Shown here in pieces: positions 25,801 to 36,350 of a stretch of 60,000 bases of DNA. Numbering within the stretch: position 1 is the first letter of the stretch; each line of letters begins with the position of its first letter. This DNA is from Owenia fusiformis (lineage: Eukaryota > Annelida > Polychaeta > Sabellida > Oweniidae), in the NCBI GenBank assembly GCA_903813345.2, contig CAIIXF020000007.1:4843730-4903729 (forward strand), given 5' to 3'. The position numbers were made by a program, and so were the translations under genes. The notes below the pieces were generated by a model, which had not been told where the DNA came from, ran no database searches, and saw nothing but the letters and a program-made list of their open reading frames with translations.

Positions 25801-27914
25801 CATATTAGACTGTTTACATGTATTTGACTCACAGTGATGTGATCCTAAAGCACTCTCTGAAGGAGCAGTTGTAGTAGTGTCTTTCAGCCAGGTTCACTAT
25901 TACATCTAAGTTCTCACTGAGAGCATCCAGGCTTGTTGGCAGGGACAGATCATTTGGTTTACTGTACTGTAAGAAGAGATCATTTAGCCTTCTTACAAAC
26001 ATGGACAATGTACAGTACATATCCCTAAGTACACACATATTACATGACCTAGCGAAGCATTTGTATGGAAGTCAATGGAAAAGTAAGCAAGTTACATCCA
26101 CCGATTCTGCCAGCTTACACTGATATTGCCTGCTTTCTTTAATAACCATGACAATAGCATGATGTCATGCTTCATTTCTTTCAAATTCTACTTCCACATG
26201 GATGTGTCATCTTGCCCAAATATTTCATGTCATAGTGACATAACCTCTTAATATATGGATGTAAAAGAATATTACAGGAGACACAATAGAATTTCCGACA
26301 ACAAGCAAAAGTACTTACCTTTTTCAGTTTATTTTCATAAAGGAACCTGACGAGTTCTATTTCTTCATCTGTACACTGACTGCTCAAGGGAAGCCTCTCT
26401 ATCAGATCACGTTCTAAAACATATGTACATTTATAATATAGGGGGGATAGAAAATGTCACTGGAGGCAATATATTAAATCTCAAGAGCGAAGAGGAGTTA
26501 GTTTAGCAAGGAATAAAGTAGAAATGCATGTACATCTAGTTGACAGTTTAAAGTGAACAGGGTTGCCAAATATTCAGAAAGTTCATTCAATTTTCACAAA
26601 GAAATTAAGAGGAGTAAAATATATATTAATATAGATAGGCCATTCAAAGATTAAATTCATGGAATTTGTGAGTAAAACCTACTGTCTAAATGTGTCATTA
26701 GGACTTGTAACTATACACTATACACACTGGATATTGACTTCTCAGACCATTCTTATGTCACAACCTGGTATACTGTAACTCACCTTCCTCAGCAGTCAAC
26801 ATGTGGTGGTTCACCAACATCTCAAATGCTTCATAGCAGTAAACATTGTGCTGAAGAGCCTCACGGAAACAATCAGCTGCAAGAGTTCTATTGTCCATTG
26901 CCTCATAGATTTTGCCTCTTAGAAGACTGATTGAACTATCCACCTTTAGAAACAAATCAATGAGATTTCATATATGATAGAGATTTGGGGGAATTTTTAT
27001 GACAGGAAGCTGGGATTATTCCTCGTATACGGCTTTCCACTTTTTAACAAGAAATAACTAGAAAAACAGCAACTACACGGAGTAGCAAATCCCACCGAAC
27101 AGAAACTATTTTGCTTATTATAGCTAGTGTAAATGTTGAAATGTTTGTGCACTTTGTGATAGAGGCATGAAATTTGGCACAAAGTTAGTTTATACCATTG
27201 TGAACTAGGCATCATCATATAAAATTTGAACCAAATCCGTTCACTGGTATATGAGTTATCAAAGATTACGTTTTTTATGAAAATTGGCCGCCATCTTGAA
27301 ATTCAGCCGCCATCTTGAAAATTATTTCTTGAAAAGAGCAACTGTGTCCCTAGGCATAATCATATAAAATTTCAACCAAATCTGGTATTTGAGTTATCAA
27401 AGATTAGGTTTTTAACGAAAAATTGCTGCCATTTTGAAATTAAGTGGCCATCTTGAAAATTTTTTGTCGAACATAGCTACTGTGTCCCTAAGCATCATCA
27501 TATAAAATTTGAACCAAATCGGTTCACTGGTATTAGAGTTATCAAAGATTACATATTTTTACGAAAAATGGCCACCATTTTGAAATTAAGTGGCCATCTT
27601 GAAAATCTCTTTTTGTGCGAAACTTTATTGTCCCTAGGCATCAGCATATAAAGTTTGAACCAAATCCGTCAACTTGTATTTGAGTTATCAACAATTACAT
27701 TTTTTTAGTTTCTCAGATTTGACAGTATATTTTCTTTCCATGTTTTGAACCTTGCTGTTATTTATTTCTAAATACTTAATTATCTTACATTTCCCTTCAA
27801 TGAGAATGCGATGTTGTCAAGTGGAGGCTTTGGTACGACGTGTTTGCTTTTACATGGTGAGTTATCTGCACAGGCGAGAATGTCAATGGCTTCCTGGTAT
27901 TCTTTGCACTCATA
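16881..27914 (-). CDS. CDC16: CDC16 / APC6, TPR subunit of the anaphase-promoting complex (11 exons; N-terminal exon(s) not found)
   Basis: Exons in transcript order: 27914-27789, 26943-26784, 26413-26319, 25966-25833, 24848-24769, 24241-23995, 22273-22121, 21140-21015, 19761-19626, 17506-17416, 17236-16881 (TGA). All borders are AG/GT, phases agree, and the sum is 1704 nt (567 residues). CDC16 is a homodimeric TPR scaffold of the APC/C ubiquitin ligase. Diagnostic blocks: LLRGKIYEAMDNRTLAADCF, RFLYENKLKK, NLAERHYYNC, AHKLVDLYPSKPVSWFAVGC, FGHSFAVENEHDQAMAAYFT, LPMLYIGLEYGLTNNPKLAE, IAPEDPFVLHEMGVVSFQN, KWEPLLSNLGHCCRKLK and SAIGYIHILTGNT. The acidic Thr/Ser-rich C-tail ends VEMEDND. The family is usually about 620 residues, so roughly 80-90 N-terminal residues are missing; no matching exon was seen between 27.92 and 30.6 kb. 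Introns carry several mobile elements. Confidence 0.94.
17717..19323. mobile_element. 1.6-kb TIR element with internal ~160-bp tandem repeats (CDC16 intron)
   Basis: Terminal inverted repeats ATGTCCCCACCA (17717-17728) and its complement TGGTGGGGACAT (19312-19323). Inside are about seven tandem units of roughly 138-164 bp, each with AAATCCAAAATGGCTGCC and a GATTTTCATACTAAGAATCA block, then a GGAC/AGAC tetranucleotide run at about 19231-19280. No transposase is visible, so it is non-autonomous. Confidence 0.8.
19440..19526 (-). pseudogene. Degenerate duplicate of a CDC16 TPR exon
   Basis: Reading on the - strand, this segment parallels the 3' part of the CDC16 exon 19761-19626: IHILIGNTVVNVVNYFKK against IHILTGNTITAVDYFHK. 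Nucleotide similarity is clear (the shared block TTCAACACTCT, then ATACATATTC). The 5' part of the exon and a good donor are missing, so it is probably a dead exon duplication rather than a mutually exclusive exon. Confidence 0.7.
19938..20722. mobile_element. Dispersed repeat A, copy 1 (CCCAAYGAAC ends, GGAC run)
   Basis: Starts near CTAGATAATGGCAACTCC and AGTAGCAAATCCCAATGAAC, and ends with CGTTCGTTGGGATAAT. The reverse complement of the end repeats the ATCCCAACGAAC motif. A GGAC/TGAC tetranucleotide array lies at about 20617-20676. A second copy, with a roughly 85-bp deletion near the 3' end, lies at 29312-29988. No coding sequence. Located in a CDC16 intron. Confidence 0.75.
21440..21680 (+). 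repeat. Dispersed repeat shared with 55240-55400
   Basis: The block around ATCTGACCCAAATGAGCCAC, TGGTGGTGAAACTGGTAA and GAACCACTAAAAC recurs with substitutions near 55240-55400 in the receptor array. No recognisable protein. Confidence 0.65.
23018..23090 (+). other. tRNA-like sequence inside LTR1 of the TRIM
   Basis: A 73-nt block with tRNA spacing. The D-arm GCTC/GAGC pairs perfectly, TAGCTCAGTAAGTAGAGC resembles box A, and GGTTCGATTCC is a perfect box B. The sequence resembles tRNA-Lys but the acceptor, anticodon and T stems contain mismatches, so it is not a functional tRNA gene. It could act as an internal Pol III promoter. Confidence 0.75.
23369..23441 (+). other. tRNA-like sequence inside LTR2 of the TRIM
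   Basis: Identical to the block at 23018-23090, in the second LTR, with the same box A and box B. Confidence 0.75.
27063..27710. mobile_element. Dispersed repeat B, copy 1 (modules containing GGCCATCTTGAAA)
   Basis: Starts AGTAGCAAATCCCACCGAAC and contains about four modules of 120-135 bp with CATATAAAATTTGAACCAAATC, GAGTTATCAAAGATTA and GGCCATCTTGAAA. The usual GTTGGGATAAT end is not seen, so it looks truncated. It lies between CDC16 exons at 26943 and 27789. Confidence 0.65.
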
Positions 27915-28404
27915 CTGAAAATAGACAATAAAAAACATCAACTATAGACATCATTTTAATCTAATTATTGATCTACTACTATCTCCCCAGAATTTCTCCT
28001 TTCTTCTCAGCAAGGTACTCAATCCTTATTTAACCCGATTTAAGTAAAATGTCCATTACCAAATGTTATTACAAAAGGTACATTAATGTCCAATTTATAC
28101 TTTTGTCATAAAGGATAAGTGTAAAACTGAAAAAAGGTAAATTATTCCAAAATTAGAGGGTTGCATTTCTGGTCACCCTGTAAAACCAAAAAGGTAAATC
28201 ATGAATCATAATCATTTAATATCAAAGGAATATGCTAAATTCCAATTCACATTGTGTCTATTATAAAGGAGATGTTGATAGGTTAAGAGAGAAAATTATA
28301 TATCTAAACATGAATCAATCTGAACTCTTTTTAACGGTCCACATCACCTTGATAGATTTCAAAAGCATAATCTAACAAAAACATTCAAAGGAAAATGTAG
28401 TATA

Positions 28405-28590
28405 CAGTGAAACCTGTATATCTGAACACCTCTCTAATCCAAACACCTTTCAATTGGAACACTTTTCTCAGCCCCAAATCTGTAATCTCCTATTGACTCA
28501 CATGTTAATAAAATCTTGAAATGTGAACACCTACTAATCTGAACACTTTTGTTCGGTCCCAGAGGCATTCAGTTTAAACTGGTTTTACTG
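28405..28590. mobile_element. 186-bp MITE, pogo/Tc1-like, with TA target duplication
   Basis: Begins CAGTGAAACC and ends GGTTTTACTG, which are inverted copies, and is flanked by TA on both sides (28403-28404, 28591-28592). The inside is made of sense and antisense versions of a CTGAACACC motif. No ORF. Confidence 0.8.
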
Positions 28591-29156
28591 TACATAAAAA
28601 TCTTGTAAAAGAATGTTGTATTTTATACATTCTCCATTCTTTAGAATAATATGTCATTCTGACGCAGGAATTGTTTTAGAAGTCCTTTTGAAAGTAAGTT
28701 CATAGTCACCTTTATGTATTTGACATGTTCTTTTTAACAGAATCACAAATAAATGTTGACAAACCATTATGACACTGTGAAAATGTATTGAATCGTTGCA
28801 ATTTGCCCTTATAACACATTTACCAAAATAGCTACTCTAGACATTGAATTATACTGAATGTTTTTAAATGCACCAAGTTGTCATTAATGTGACAAAAAGT
28901 TGATTTAATTTACAATTTAGCTTTATGAGGCTTTTATTCAGGTGCGCAATTATGATCCAGAGTTTGACTCAAGGTAGAATCAGAGATACGAAGCAAGATA
29001 ACCCCAAAACTCAATTTAAGAATCTTTTAAGCTACAATTTCTCCTTGTGAGGTCTACTTACTCTACTTTCTGCTTGGAACATCAGAAGTTGCATTCATAA
29101 TTCAAATAAACATAAAGATTTTAACATTTCTACTACTGTCAAATATATAAGGCATC

Positions 29157-29235
29157 AACATGCAAAATGGCATCACCTGTCATTTGTTACAGACACCAAC
29201 TGTAGAATGCTGACCGCTGAACACAACCACAAAAA
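29157..29235 (+). pseudogene. Relic of a receptor-family stalk exon
   Basis: ACATGCAAAATGGCATCACC, the TTTGTTACAG acceptor, and then CACCAACTGTAGAATGCTGAC match the boundary and first codons of the gene 4 stalk exon at 50432 (ACATGCAAAATGTCATCACC; CACCAACCGTCAAACGCTGAC). The frame is not maintained and similarity fades after about 45 nt of exon. This shows that the receptor array once extended leftward. Confidence 0.6.
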
Positions 29236-29263
29236 AAGTTGGAAACTATAACAACTAAAAATC

Positions 29264-30310
29264 AGCAACTCTACGGACTACCAAATCCCACCGAACAAAA
29301 CATGTTTTAACTAGATAATGGCAACTCCGCGGAGTAGCAAATCCCAACGAACAAACTATCAATTACCGAATTCCAATCAACTATACTCATTACTTTGGTT
29401 AAAATTGAAAAAATTAGATTTTAGAATTGCGAATTCCTGCAAAGCAACCATTTTGAATTTTCTGAGGTACAAATCTGAAAAATAATACCATAATTGTGAT
29501 CTACTCCAAAATTCCTTCAATTTGAGTATTATATAGCCATACGTTGAAGGGATCGAAAAATTGTTGCGAAATCGTACATTAGACGGCCATTTTGAATTTT
29601 ATGAGGTTTGAATCAGAAAAAAGATACAATATTTGCAATCTACTCTTAATTGCCTTTCATTTGAATATAATAAAGCTTTACTTCAGAAAGATCTAAAAAT
29701 TAGCGAAAATTTCTGTTTTCCTGACCCCCCATACACAGCCCCTGGGGGTCAGGATGAAAAACACGGAATATATGTGAAATAGATAGATGTTGCAAATATA
29801 CTACCAAAATTTCAAACAATAATATTAATTACTTTGGTTTAGAATGAAAAATTTATGATTTTTGCGAAAAAGTCCCGTCATTTTAAAAGCGGCGGCCATC
29901 TTGAAAAAATTTATCTTCCGGACGGACTGACTGACGGACGGACGGAGGGCTTCACTTTGTCCCTACCAAACTTCGTTCGTTGGGATAATAATTAGTGGCC
30001 ATCTTGAAAATCTATTCTTAAACAGAGCATATCAGCATATAAAACTTGAACCAAATCCATCCACTGGTATTCCAGTCATCGAAAAGTATGTTTTTGTCCA
30101 AAAAGACAGACATTTTGAAACAGAGTTACTGTGTCCCTAGGCATCAGCATATAAAATCCAAATTCGTCAACTAGTTTTTGAGTTATCCAAGTTTATGTTT
30201 TTTTACAAAAATGGTGGCCATTTTGAAATTCAATTCAAATTTCGAACAGATGGATGAACAGATGGACGATTTCCTATATCTCTCTCAAACATCAATCGGT
30301 GGGATAATAA
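29264..30310. mobile_element. Dispersed repeat B, copy 2, interrupted by repeat A
   Basis: Its left end (CTACCAAATCCCACCGAAC) is at 29264-29311. It resumes at about 29989 with GTGGCCATCTTGAAAATC modules and ends ATCGGTGGGATAAT at about 30308. Between them is a whole copy of repeat A, so A inserted into B. Confidence 0.7.
29312..29988. mobile_element. Dispersed repeat A, copy 2, nested in repeat B
   Basis: Near-identical to 19938-20722 (CTAGATAATGGCAACTCCGC start, CGTTCGTTGGGATAAT end) but lacks about 85 bp before the GGAC run. Gives the relative age: younger than the flanking repeat B. Confidence 0.75.
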
Positions 30311-30459
30311 AAATTGTTGAGATTACACATTTCGACAACTTTATTTGTTACCATATTATGAAGCTCTCTTTTAAACGTGGCCTTTCATTAAAACCCCATG
30401 CTTTCAAAGGAGTAAAGGTAGCAATTTTATCACCCTTCATCTCTGATTCTATCTTTATA

Positions 30460-30526
30460 TTGGATGAACAAATGTTTGAAAAGAAGTATAAACTTGTATA
30501 AGAAATATTTTTTAAATCTACTTCCT
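30460..30526 (+). promoter_or_regulatory. Conserved upstream block of receptor gene 1 (ETS-like ACTTCCT)
   Basis: TTGGATGAACAAA at 30460 and ACTTCCTTGTT at 30520 recur in the same order upstream of genes 2, 4 and 5. ACTTCCT is the complement of the ETS core AGGAAGT. It lies about 100 bp before the ATG. Confidence 0.4.
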
Positions 30527-30627
30527 TGTTACTCTCCTAAAGTATTTCACATCATGTGCTGACTGCACCCGCTATTCTAAAGAACAACTTTTACGATAAC
30601 ATACAATATGTAATATAGGTGATCAAG

Positions 30628-33600
30628 ATGGTTCAAAAAACCAATGAAGTGTCACTATTACTTACATTTCTCATAGGAAGTTGTCTTCTACATATAGGTA
30701 ATTCAGTCATAAAACACTTATTGCACCGAGATATGTGTACCAGATGGAGTTCATAATGTGTGTCATTCATTTATTGATGAAAAATACAAATTCTATACAA
30801 TTCAATTTGACAATTCATGGCAAAATAGTAGAAATACATAAAAAAAATATGAACAATGCTAGTACATGTACATGTTATTATTGTTTTCAGCCTATGTAGC
30901 TGCTGATGGTGTTATACATGCTGCATGTACTGGTGAAACAATAGCAGGAGATTGTGAACCAAATGAACTGCGTATGCATTACAGCCAAGGATCAAATAAC
31001 AGAACTAACTAGAACTAGTTATTATCATGTAATATATCTTCCTTTCAGCCCACGTTTCTGCTGATAGAGTTATAAGTGCTGCGTGTACTGGTGCAACAAT
31101 AGCAGGAGAATGTGAACCAAATAAACTACTAAAGCTTACAAAATACATCCAAGGATCAAATAACAGTACTAATTGTAACACAGATGATGAGAATGATTGT
31201 AGAGATGATGACTCTGATGCAATATACTTCTATCAACAGTTTCTTAAAAAGAATATTTCTAGGTTTTCTGATAAAGTTCCAGACTTCCCAACTAAATGCA
31301 AAGACATGAGGACAAAATATATCTCACTGGACTATGAGTGTATACAAGGTAATCATAATGGATACTCTCCTCTCTATAAAGAATATCAATTTTGATTGAA
31401 TTTATATGATGAATTAAAAGACCTGTACTGGTATTAATAAATAATTTTAAGATCATTTGATAACTTAAACTATCCCATGTCATTCCTCTCCATTGTCTCA
31501 TTTAATCTCAATAATTCCAGATAGCAAAATCATGAGACTATGTGAAAGCAAAAATATCACAGCTAATGAAATACATATCTTGAATATGGACTATCCTGGT
31601 TATACACGCAATTGGAAAGATGGACCAAGTAGCAAGATCAAACCTTCTTGCCACTGTATTGTAGATTCAGCATCCTCAAAAAATGTTGTTGTAACAATGG
31701 TACGATCATTTGTTCTGTTTGGAGAAAATAATATAGTGATCCAAGGTGAAAATGAACAATGTACAGTTGGTATTGGATTTGATGAGTACAATACAGGGCA
31801 AGAAGTACACGATGGTAGTCTACCTATGCATTTTGTATACAATTATGGAAAAATTGAAGGACTTTATTTAATATGGTTCAACATCAAATGTAAGTACATG
31901 TTTATACTTCATTGTTCTTACCAAAACATATTTGAAAAGACAGATTAATCAACTTGTTAGTTAACTTTGAGAATCTTCATGTAAGCATTAAGGTTCTGCA
32001 TTGCATAACAACCATTTATGAACCAATACAATAAAACCGAACAAGTGAGTCAATTAGAGCATACTGAAAATAAAAACAACATCAAGATGTGTAAACCAAT
32101 CATTTTTATAGCTGATGATGGTGGTGATATAACACTTCAATGTGAGGAATCTGAGGCCACAGTGGATGACACTCTGCCTCAAGTTTGCCAGGCAGTCACC
32201 AGAGCATCTACAAGATCACCAATTACAACAACAGCTACCAAGCATTTTACCTCAACTCAAGATTTATCTACATCTCATAGTTTGACTCCAGATCATTCAA
32301 TAAGCCAAGTATTAATGAGGGCAAAATTATATTTAAATTTATTTTATAAAATAAATGAGAAAGATTAAGTGTAAAATGATTTTCTCAAAAATTATTTCCC
32401 TTAAAATCATAATTTTATTTTCTGTGAAAAGAATTGAGATAACTGATTAAATAGAGGAATATTTCTCAAAGCATGTTAAAAAAGCGATAAGGCTCTTGTG
32501 GTTAGGGCAGGGGGGCGGGCACATACATGTAGGTTCTGTAGCTAGACTAGATCAAATGAAGAAGTTATCAAATATTATTTAATAAAAAGAAAAGATATAA
32601 GGGCGTGAGTGTGACATATTTTATAAACTTCCCATTAACTCTTAACAATAAAGATAAACATATTCAGAAAATATATTATGTTTTGAACTTTTTTTAATGG
32701 TGATGATAGACACATCATAATGGTATTTTTCCGATTCATTCAGAATACAAAAGAAATAATAGCAGAATCAACCACACAAATGACAACTTACCCAAAACAA
32801 ACCAGAGAGACTGTACCAACAAGTGAGAGTTCCACAGTTAGAGGAGATGATACAACTACACTGTTACATGTAACAAATATATATGAAGACCTCAAAAATG
32901 GAGAAACAAACAAAAAGGAGGATGAAGATTACGATTTAGGTATACTTAAAGTAGCTCATTTGTGGCTTATTCTGTGATTTTAATCCTAGATTGAAATGTA
33001 CCTCAAAATAAGCAATTTTTCAAGCTTTGATATTTTCAAAAATATGGTTTATTTGAAAGTCTATTTATGGTGCAAGTTGGAGTTGAATACAAATTAAAAA
33101 TTTAGTATTCGTTTCTATAAATATACATATGTTCAAAATATGTTTATGCTCCTTTCAGGGTTAATCATTGGATGTGTATTGGCTGTGGTTGTGGTATGTG
33201 TTATTGTGCTTATTCTGGTGATATTCTTGGTTCGCAGACATAAAAAGTAAGTTGAATGAAAAAAAATAATAACAAAAAAAAAGAAGTGTTAAATAATTGT
33301 TAAGCAGAACTTAGCTAACCAGGTCTTCATTATTTAAAGCATGAAGTGAACAAAAGGAAGATGTGGTTTGTAAGTTAATGATAATTTTCCATTTTCTCAG
33401 GCAAGATGTTCAGGACAAAACTGATGATAGCTACATGGAGCTAGATTTGACACAACGAAGAAATCAAAACATCAATACATATGACACAATAGAGGAAGGA
33501 CATCATAACTATGAAAATGCTACAATTAGAGATGGACAACATAACTATGAAAATGCTATCATTGGTGATAAACATAATAATAACTATGAAAATGCAATAT

Positions 33601-34811
33601 TAGGAGACAACCCTAATGACTGTGTACATGATACCATTGATGATGAGGACAGGAATCATGGTTATGTAAATGACATAATTGAAGATGCGAACCCTAATGA
33701 CTGTGTACATGATACCATAAGTGATGAGAACAGGAATAAAGATTATGTAAATGACATAATTAAACATGCGAACCCAAATGACTGTATACATGATACCATT
33801 AAGGTTGAGGACAGGAATCAATATTATGTAAATGACACAATTGAAGATGCGAACCCTAATGACTGTGTACATGATACTATTAAGGTTGAGAACAGGAATC
33901 AAGATTATGTAAATGACATAATTGAAGATGCGAACCCTAATGACTTTGTACATGATACCATTAAGGTTGAGGACAGGAATCAATATTATGTAAATGACAC
34001 AATTGAAGATGCGAACCCTAATGACTGTGTACATGATACTATTAAGGTTGAGAACAGGAATCAAGATTATGTAAATGACATAATTGAAGATGCGAACCCT
34101 AATGACTTTGTACATGATACTATTAAGGTTGAGAACAGCAATCAAGATTATGTAAATGACATAATTGAAGATGTGAACCCTAATGACTGTGAACATGATA
34201 CAATGAGTGATGAGGACAGAAATAAAGATTATGTGAATGACATAATTGAAGATGCAAACCCTAATGACTGTGAGCATGATACAATGAGTGATGAGGACAG
34301 AAATAAAGATTATGTGAATGACATAATTGAAGATGCGAACCCAAATGACTGTGAACATGATACAATGAGTGATGAGGACAGAAATCATGGTTATGTAAAT
34401 GACATACTTGAAGATGCGAACCCTAATGACTGTGTACATGATACAACGAGTGATGAGGACAGGAATCATGGTTATGTAAATGACATACTTGAAGATGCGA
34501 ACCCTAATGACTGTGTACATGATACAATGAGTGATGAGGACAGAAATCATGGTTATGTAAATGACATACTTGAAGATGCGAACCCTAATGACTGTGTACA
34601 TGATACAACGAGTGATGAGGACAGGAATCATGGTTATGTAAATGACATACTTGAAGATGCGAACCCTAATGACTGTGTACATGATACAACGAGTGATGAG
34701 GACAGGAATCATGGTTATGTAAATGACATAATTGAAGATGTGGATGTAGAAAACACCTATAAAAATGATGCATTCAGGAATGGACATCAAAACTATGAAA
34801 TTGTAAAGTAG
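30628..34811 (+). CDS. Receptor gene 1: lectin-like/CUB-like transmembrane protein with 14-repeat tyrosine tail
   Basis: Exons 30628-30697, 31049-31348, 31521-31889, 32112-32308, 32744-32939, 33159-33246, 33401-34811; consistent phases; 2631 nt, 876 residues. Exon 1 is a signal peptide (MVQKTNE, then a hydrophobic run). Exon 2 has the SUEL/rhamnose-binding-lectin pattern: AACTG...GECEP near the start, DCRD in the middle, CKDMRTKYISLDYEC at the end. Exon 3 (CESKNITANEIHILNMDYP ... CHC ... EQC) is a second Cys-containing domain, possibly CUB-like. Exons 4-5 form a Thr/Ser-rich stalk; exon 6 is one TM helix (LIIGCVLAVVVVCVIVLILV) and a basic stop-transfer. The tail has SYMELDL, three YENA motifs, fourteen 27-residue repeats each with YVND, then YKND and YEIV. 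YxN is the Grb2-type SH2 ligand class. Architecture implies a type I signalling receptor; ligand and function are unknown. Confidence 0.85.
30891..31012 (+). pseudogene. Dead lectin exon upstream of the functional one in gene 1
   Basis: Preceded by TTGTTTTCAG and starting in the right phase, it encodes AYVAADGVIHAACTG and GDCEPNELR, then diverges and stops at TAG 31010-31012. Its start is closest to the gene 6 lectin exon (AYVATDGVIPAACSG), not to gene 1's own. Inclusion would truncate the protein, so it is a decayed duplicate or a poison exon. Confidence 0.8.
33609..34742 (+). repeat. Coding minisatellite: 14 x 81 bp in the gene 1 tail
   Basis: Each unit encodes NPNDCVHDT...DRN..YVNDIIEDA (27 residues). 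Several units alternate as 162-bp pairs: units 3-4 resemble 5-6, and 10-11 resemble 12-13. This indicates unequal exchange with dimers as well as monomers. Genes 2 and 3 have a single copy of the unit. The opposite strand is also open, which is a repeat artefact. Confidence 0.95.
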
Positions 34812-35279
34812 GTAGAGATGAATTAAAAGAAAGATTCCCATCAAATCAAGATGCTATATTTGCTATATTTAGGATAATAATCTAATATACTCATTGTAAA
34901 TAGAATAATTAAATATGCTTCAAATCTCTGGATGTTTCTTTATATTTATTCATTGATCTATTTTACTTTTATTATAGTGTCATGGGTTAAAATACAATAA
35001 CATATATATTTGGACTTCATAGAATGTCACTTGTGAGAGATGCACAAGTATTCACCTCAATAGAATTAAATATTTATTTTATTATTCACTGTTATATTCC
35101 ACACTCACATTAATGGAAAAACAAACTATTGATGTCTAATTAATCATAACGATGTTCTCCTGGAGATATACAATTAAAATAACAATGAACTAAGTCGTGA
35201 AAGACATAGATAATACATAGTATATTTAATAATATTAACATTAAAGATAGTGAACATATTCTCCTGAAAGATGGTTTAA

Positions 35280-35700
35280 GGCATAAAAATACAATGAGTA
35301 CGAGGATTATTTACAAATACATAGTGAAAGAAAATGTAGAACATCCAATTGCTGAGGGTTACTGGTGCAGAATTTTTAAGTTGGAGCATAGAAATAGCTT
35401 CTTTAAGCGGGTCTATGAGAGGAAGATACAATAGGTGTTATACAAAATTCTTGCTCAGTTTAACTTTAAACTAAATACCCTTGCATGTGGCCAAATGGTT
35501 TCAAATTGGATTCTAGGTATAAATAGAAATTGTATTAAATGTAGAAAGATTTAAGATATAAAGCATTTGCTTTTTGACTGTATATTGGAAAAATACTCAA
35601 ACTTGATATAAGATGGCAAGACATTGTACTTGGTAATATTAAAATCCATGAAAACGTGACTCCAAATTCTGTTGAATTCGCTTGCTATTTTTTAGTCATG
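35280..35700 (+). mobile_element. Decayed LINE (non-LTR retrotransposon) reverse transcriptase C-terminal fragment
   Basis: In broken frames one reads YKYIVKENVEHPIAEGYWCR, then VLYKILAQFNFKLNTLACGQ, then CIKCRK with a stop and HLLFDC. This is the usual end of a non-LTR RT, with the CxxC...H...C zinc-knuckle-like motif. Frameshifts and stops show that it is inactive; both ends are missing. Confidence 0.65.
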
Positions 35701-36210
35701 TGTAGGACATGGACCAATGAGAAAGTGGGGAATATGACAGTGATATAATGAAAACAATGTTACACAAGTAATAAAAAAAAAACTCAGACCCCCTATGAGC
35801 CTATAAAATACTTTTGCTATAGTATCTATAGTATAGTATAGTATAGTTGCTATAGTATCCGGACATCCAGTCAGGTGCCTAATGCAGTGAAGAGACAAAT
35901 TCTATCAGTAGACATGAGGCTTTGAAATTTACTCTCTTCATCTAAATTCATAAAACCAGTTACAATTGCAGAAACATTTGCACACAAGTTTAAATGATGT
36001 TTTTTATCATCCCGGTGTCACATAAAACATAATTATTGATCTCCTCTGAATCCCCATGAGAAAAAGAATATCAAAAGCTCAATCATATTTTCAAAGATCC
36101 CTTTCAACCTTTGGAGAGTTTAAATATTTTGTCTCTGTGAGATTTAATATATACATGTTTGTTGGTCTACCTTGTTCAAATATACAAGATTTTATTTCTA
36201 AGTTTGATAA

Positions 36211-36271
36211 AGTTGGATGAACAAATAAAAATAAAGTTTAGAAAAGAAATAATTTTCACCATCTACTTCCT
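36211..36271 (+). promoter_or_regulatory. Conserved upstream block of receptor gene 2
   Basis: AGTTGGATGAACAAATAAAA is followed by AAATAATTTTCACC and ACTTCCT (36265-36271), 80 bp before the ATG; same order and spacing as in genes 4 and 5. Confidence 0.45.
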
Positions 36272-36350
36272 GGTTCAGTATCCAAGCTACACATACCTTA
36301 CTTGCTATTAACACACAAATTGATTATAATGTTTTCTGTTTTTAATCAAG

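Larger units (their letters stand above)
27915..30627. other. Repeat-rich spacer between CDC16 and receptor gene 1
   Basis: Contains the pogo-like MITE, a receptor stalk-exon relic near 29157 and nested repeats at 29264-30310. I looked for CDC16 N-terminal exons on the - strand here and saw none. The segment is either CDC16 intron 1 or a gap between head-to-head genes. Confidence 0.5.
34812..36350. other. Intergenic region between receptor genes 1 and 2
   Basis: Holds the gene 1 3'UTR, a LINE remnant (35280-35700), a short TATAG repeat near 35830 and the gene 2 upstream block. No other gene seen. Confidence 0.6.

Noticed and set aside
30178-30501. 107-codon + strand ORF
   Set aside because: Starts within repeat B and runs into the gene 1 upstream block; no motif and no splice context.
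33600-34844. 414-codon ORF on the - strand opposite the gene 1 tail
   Set aside because: It is the reverse shadow of the 81-bp coding repeat; the + strand frame joins spliced exons with TM and tail homology.
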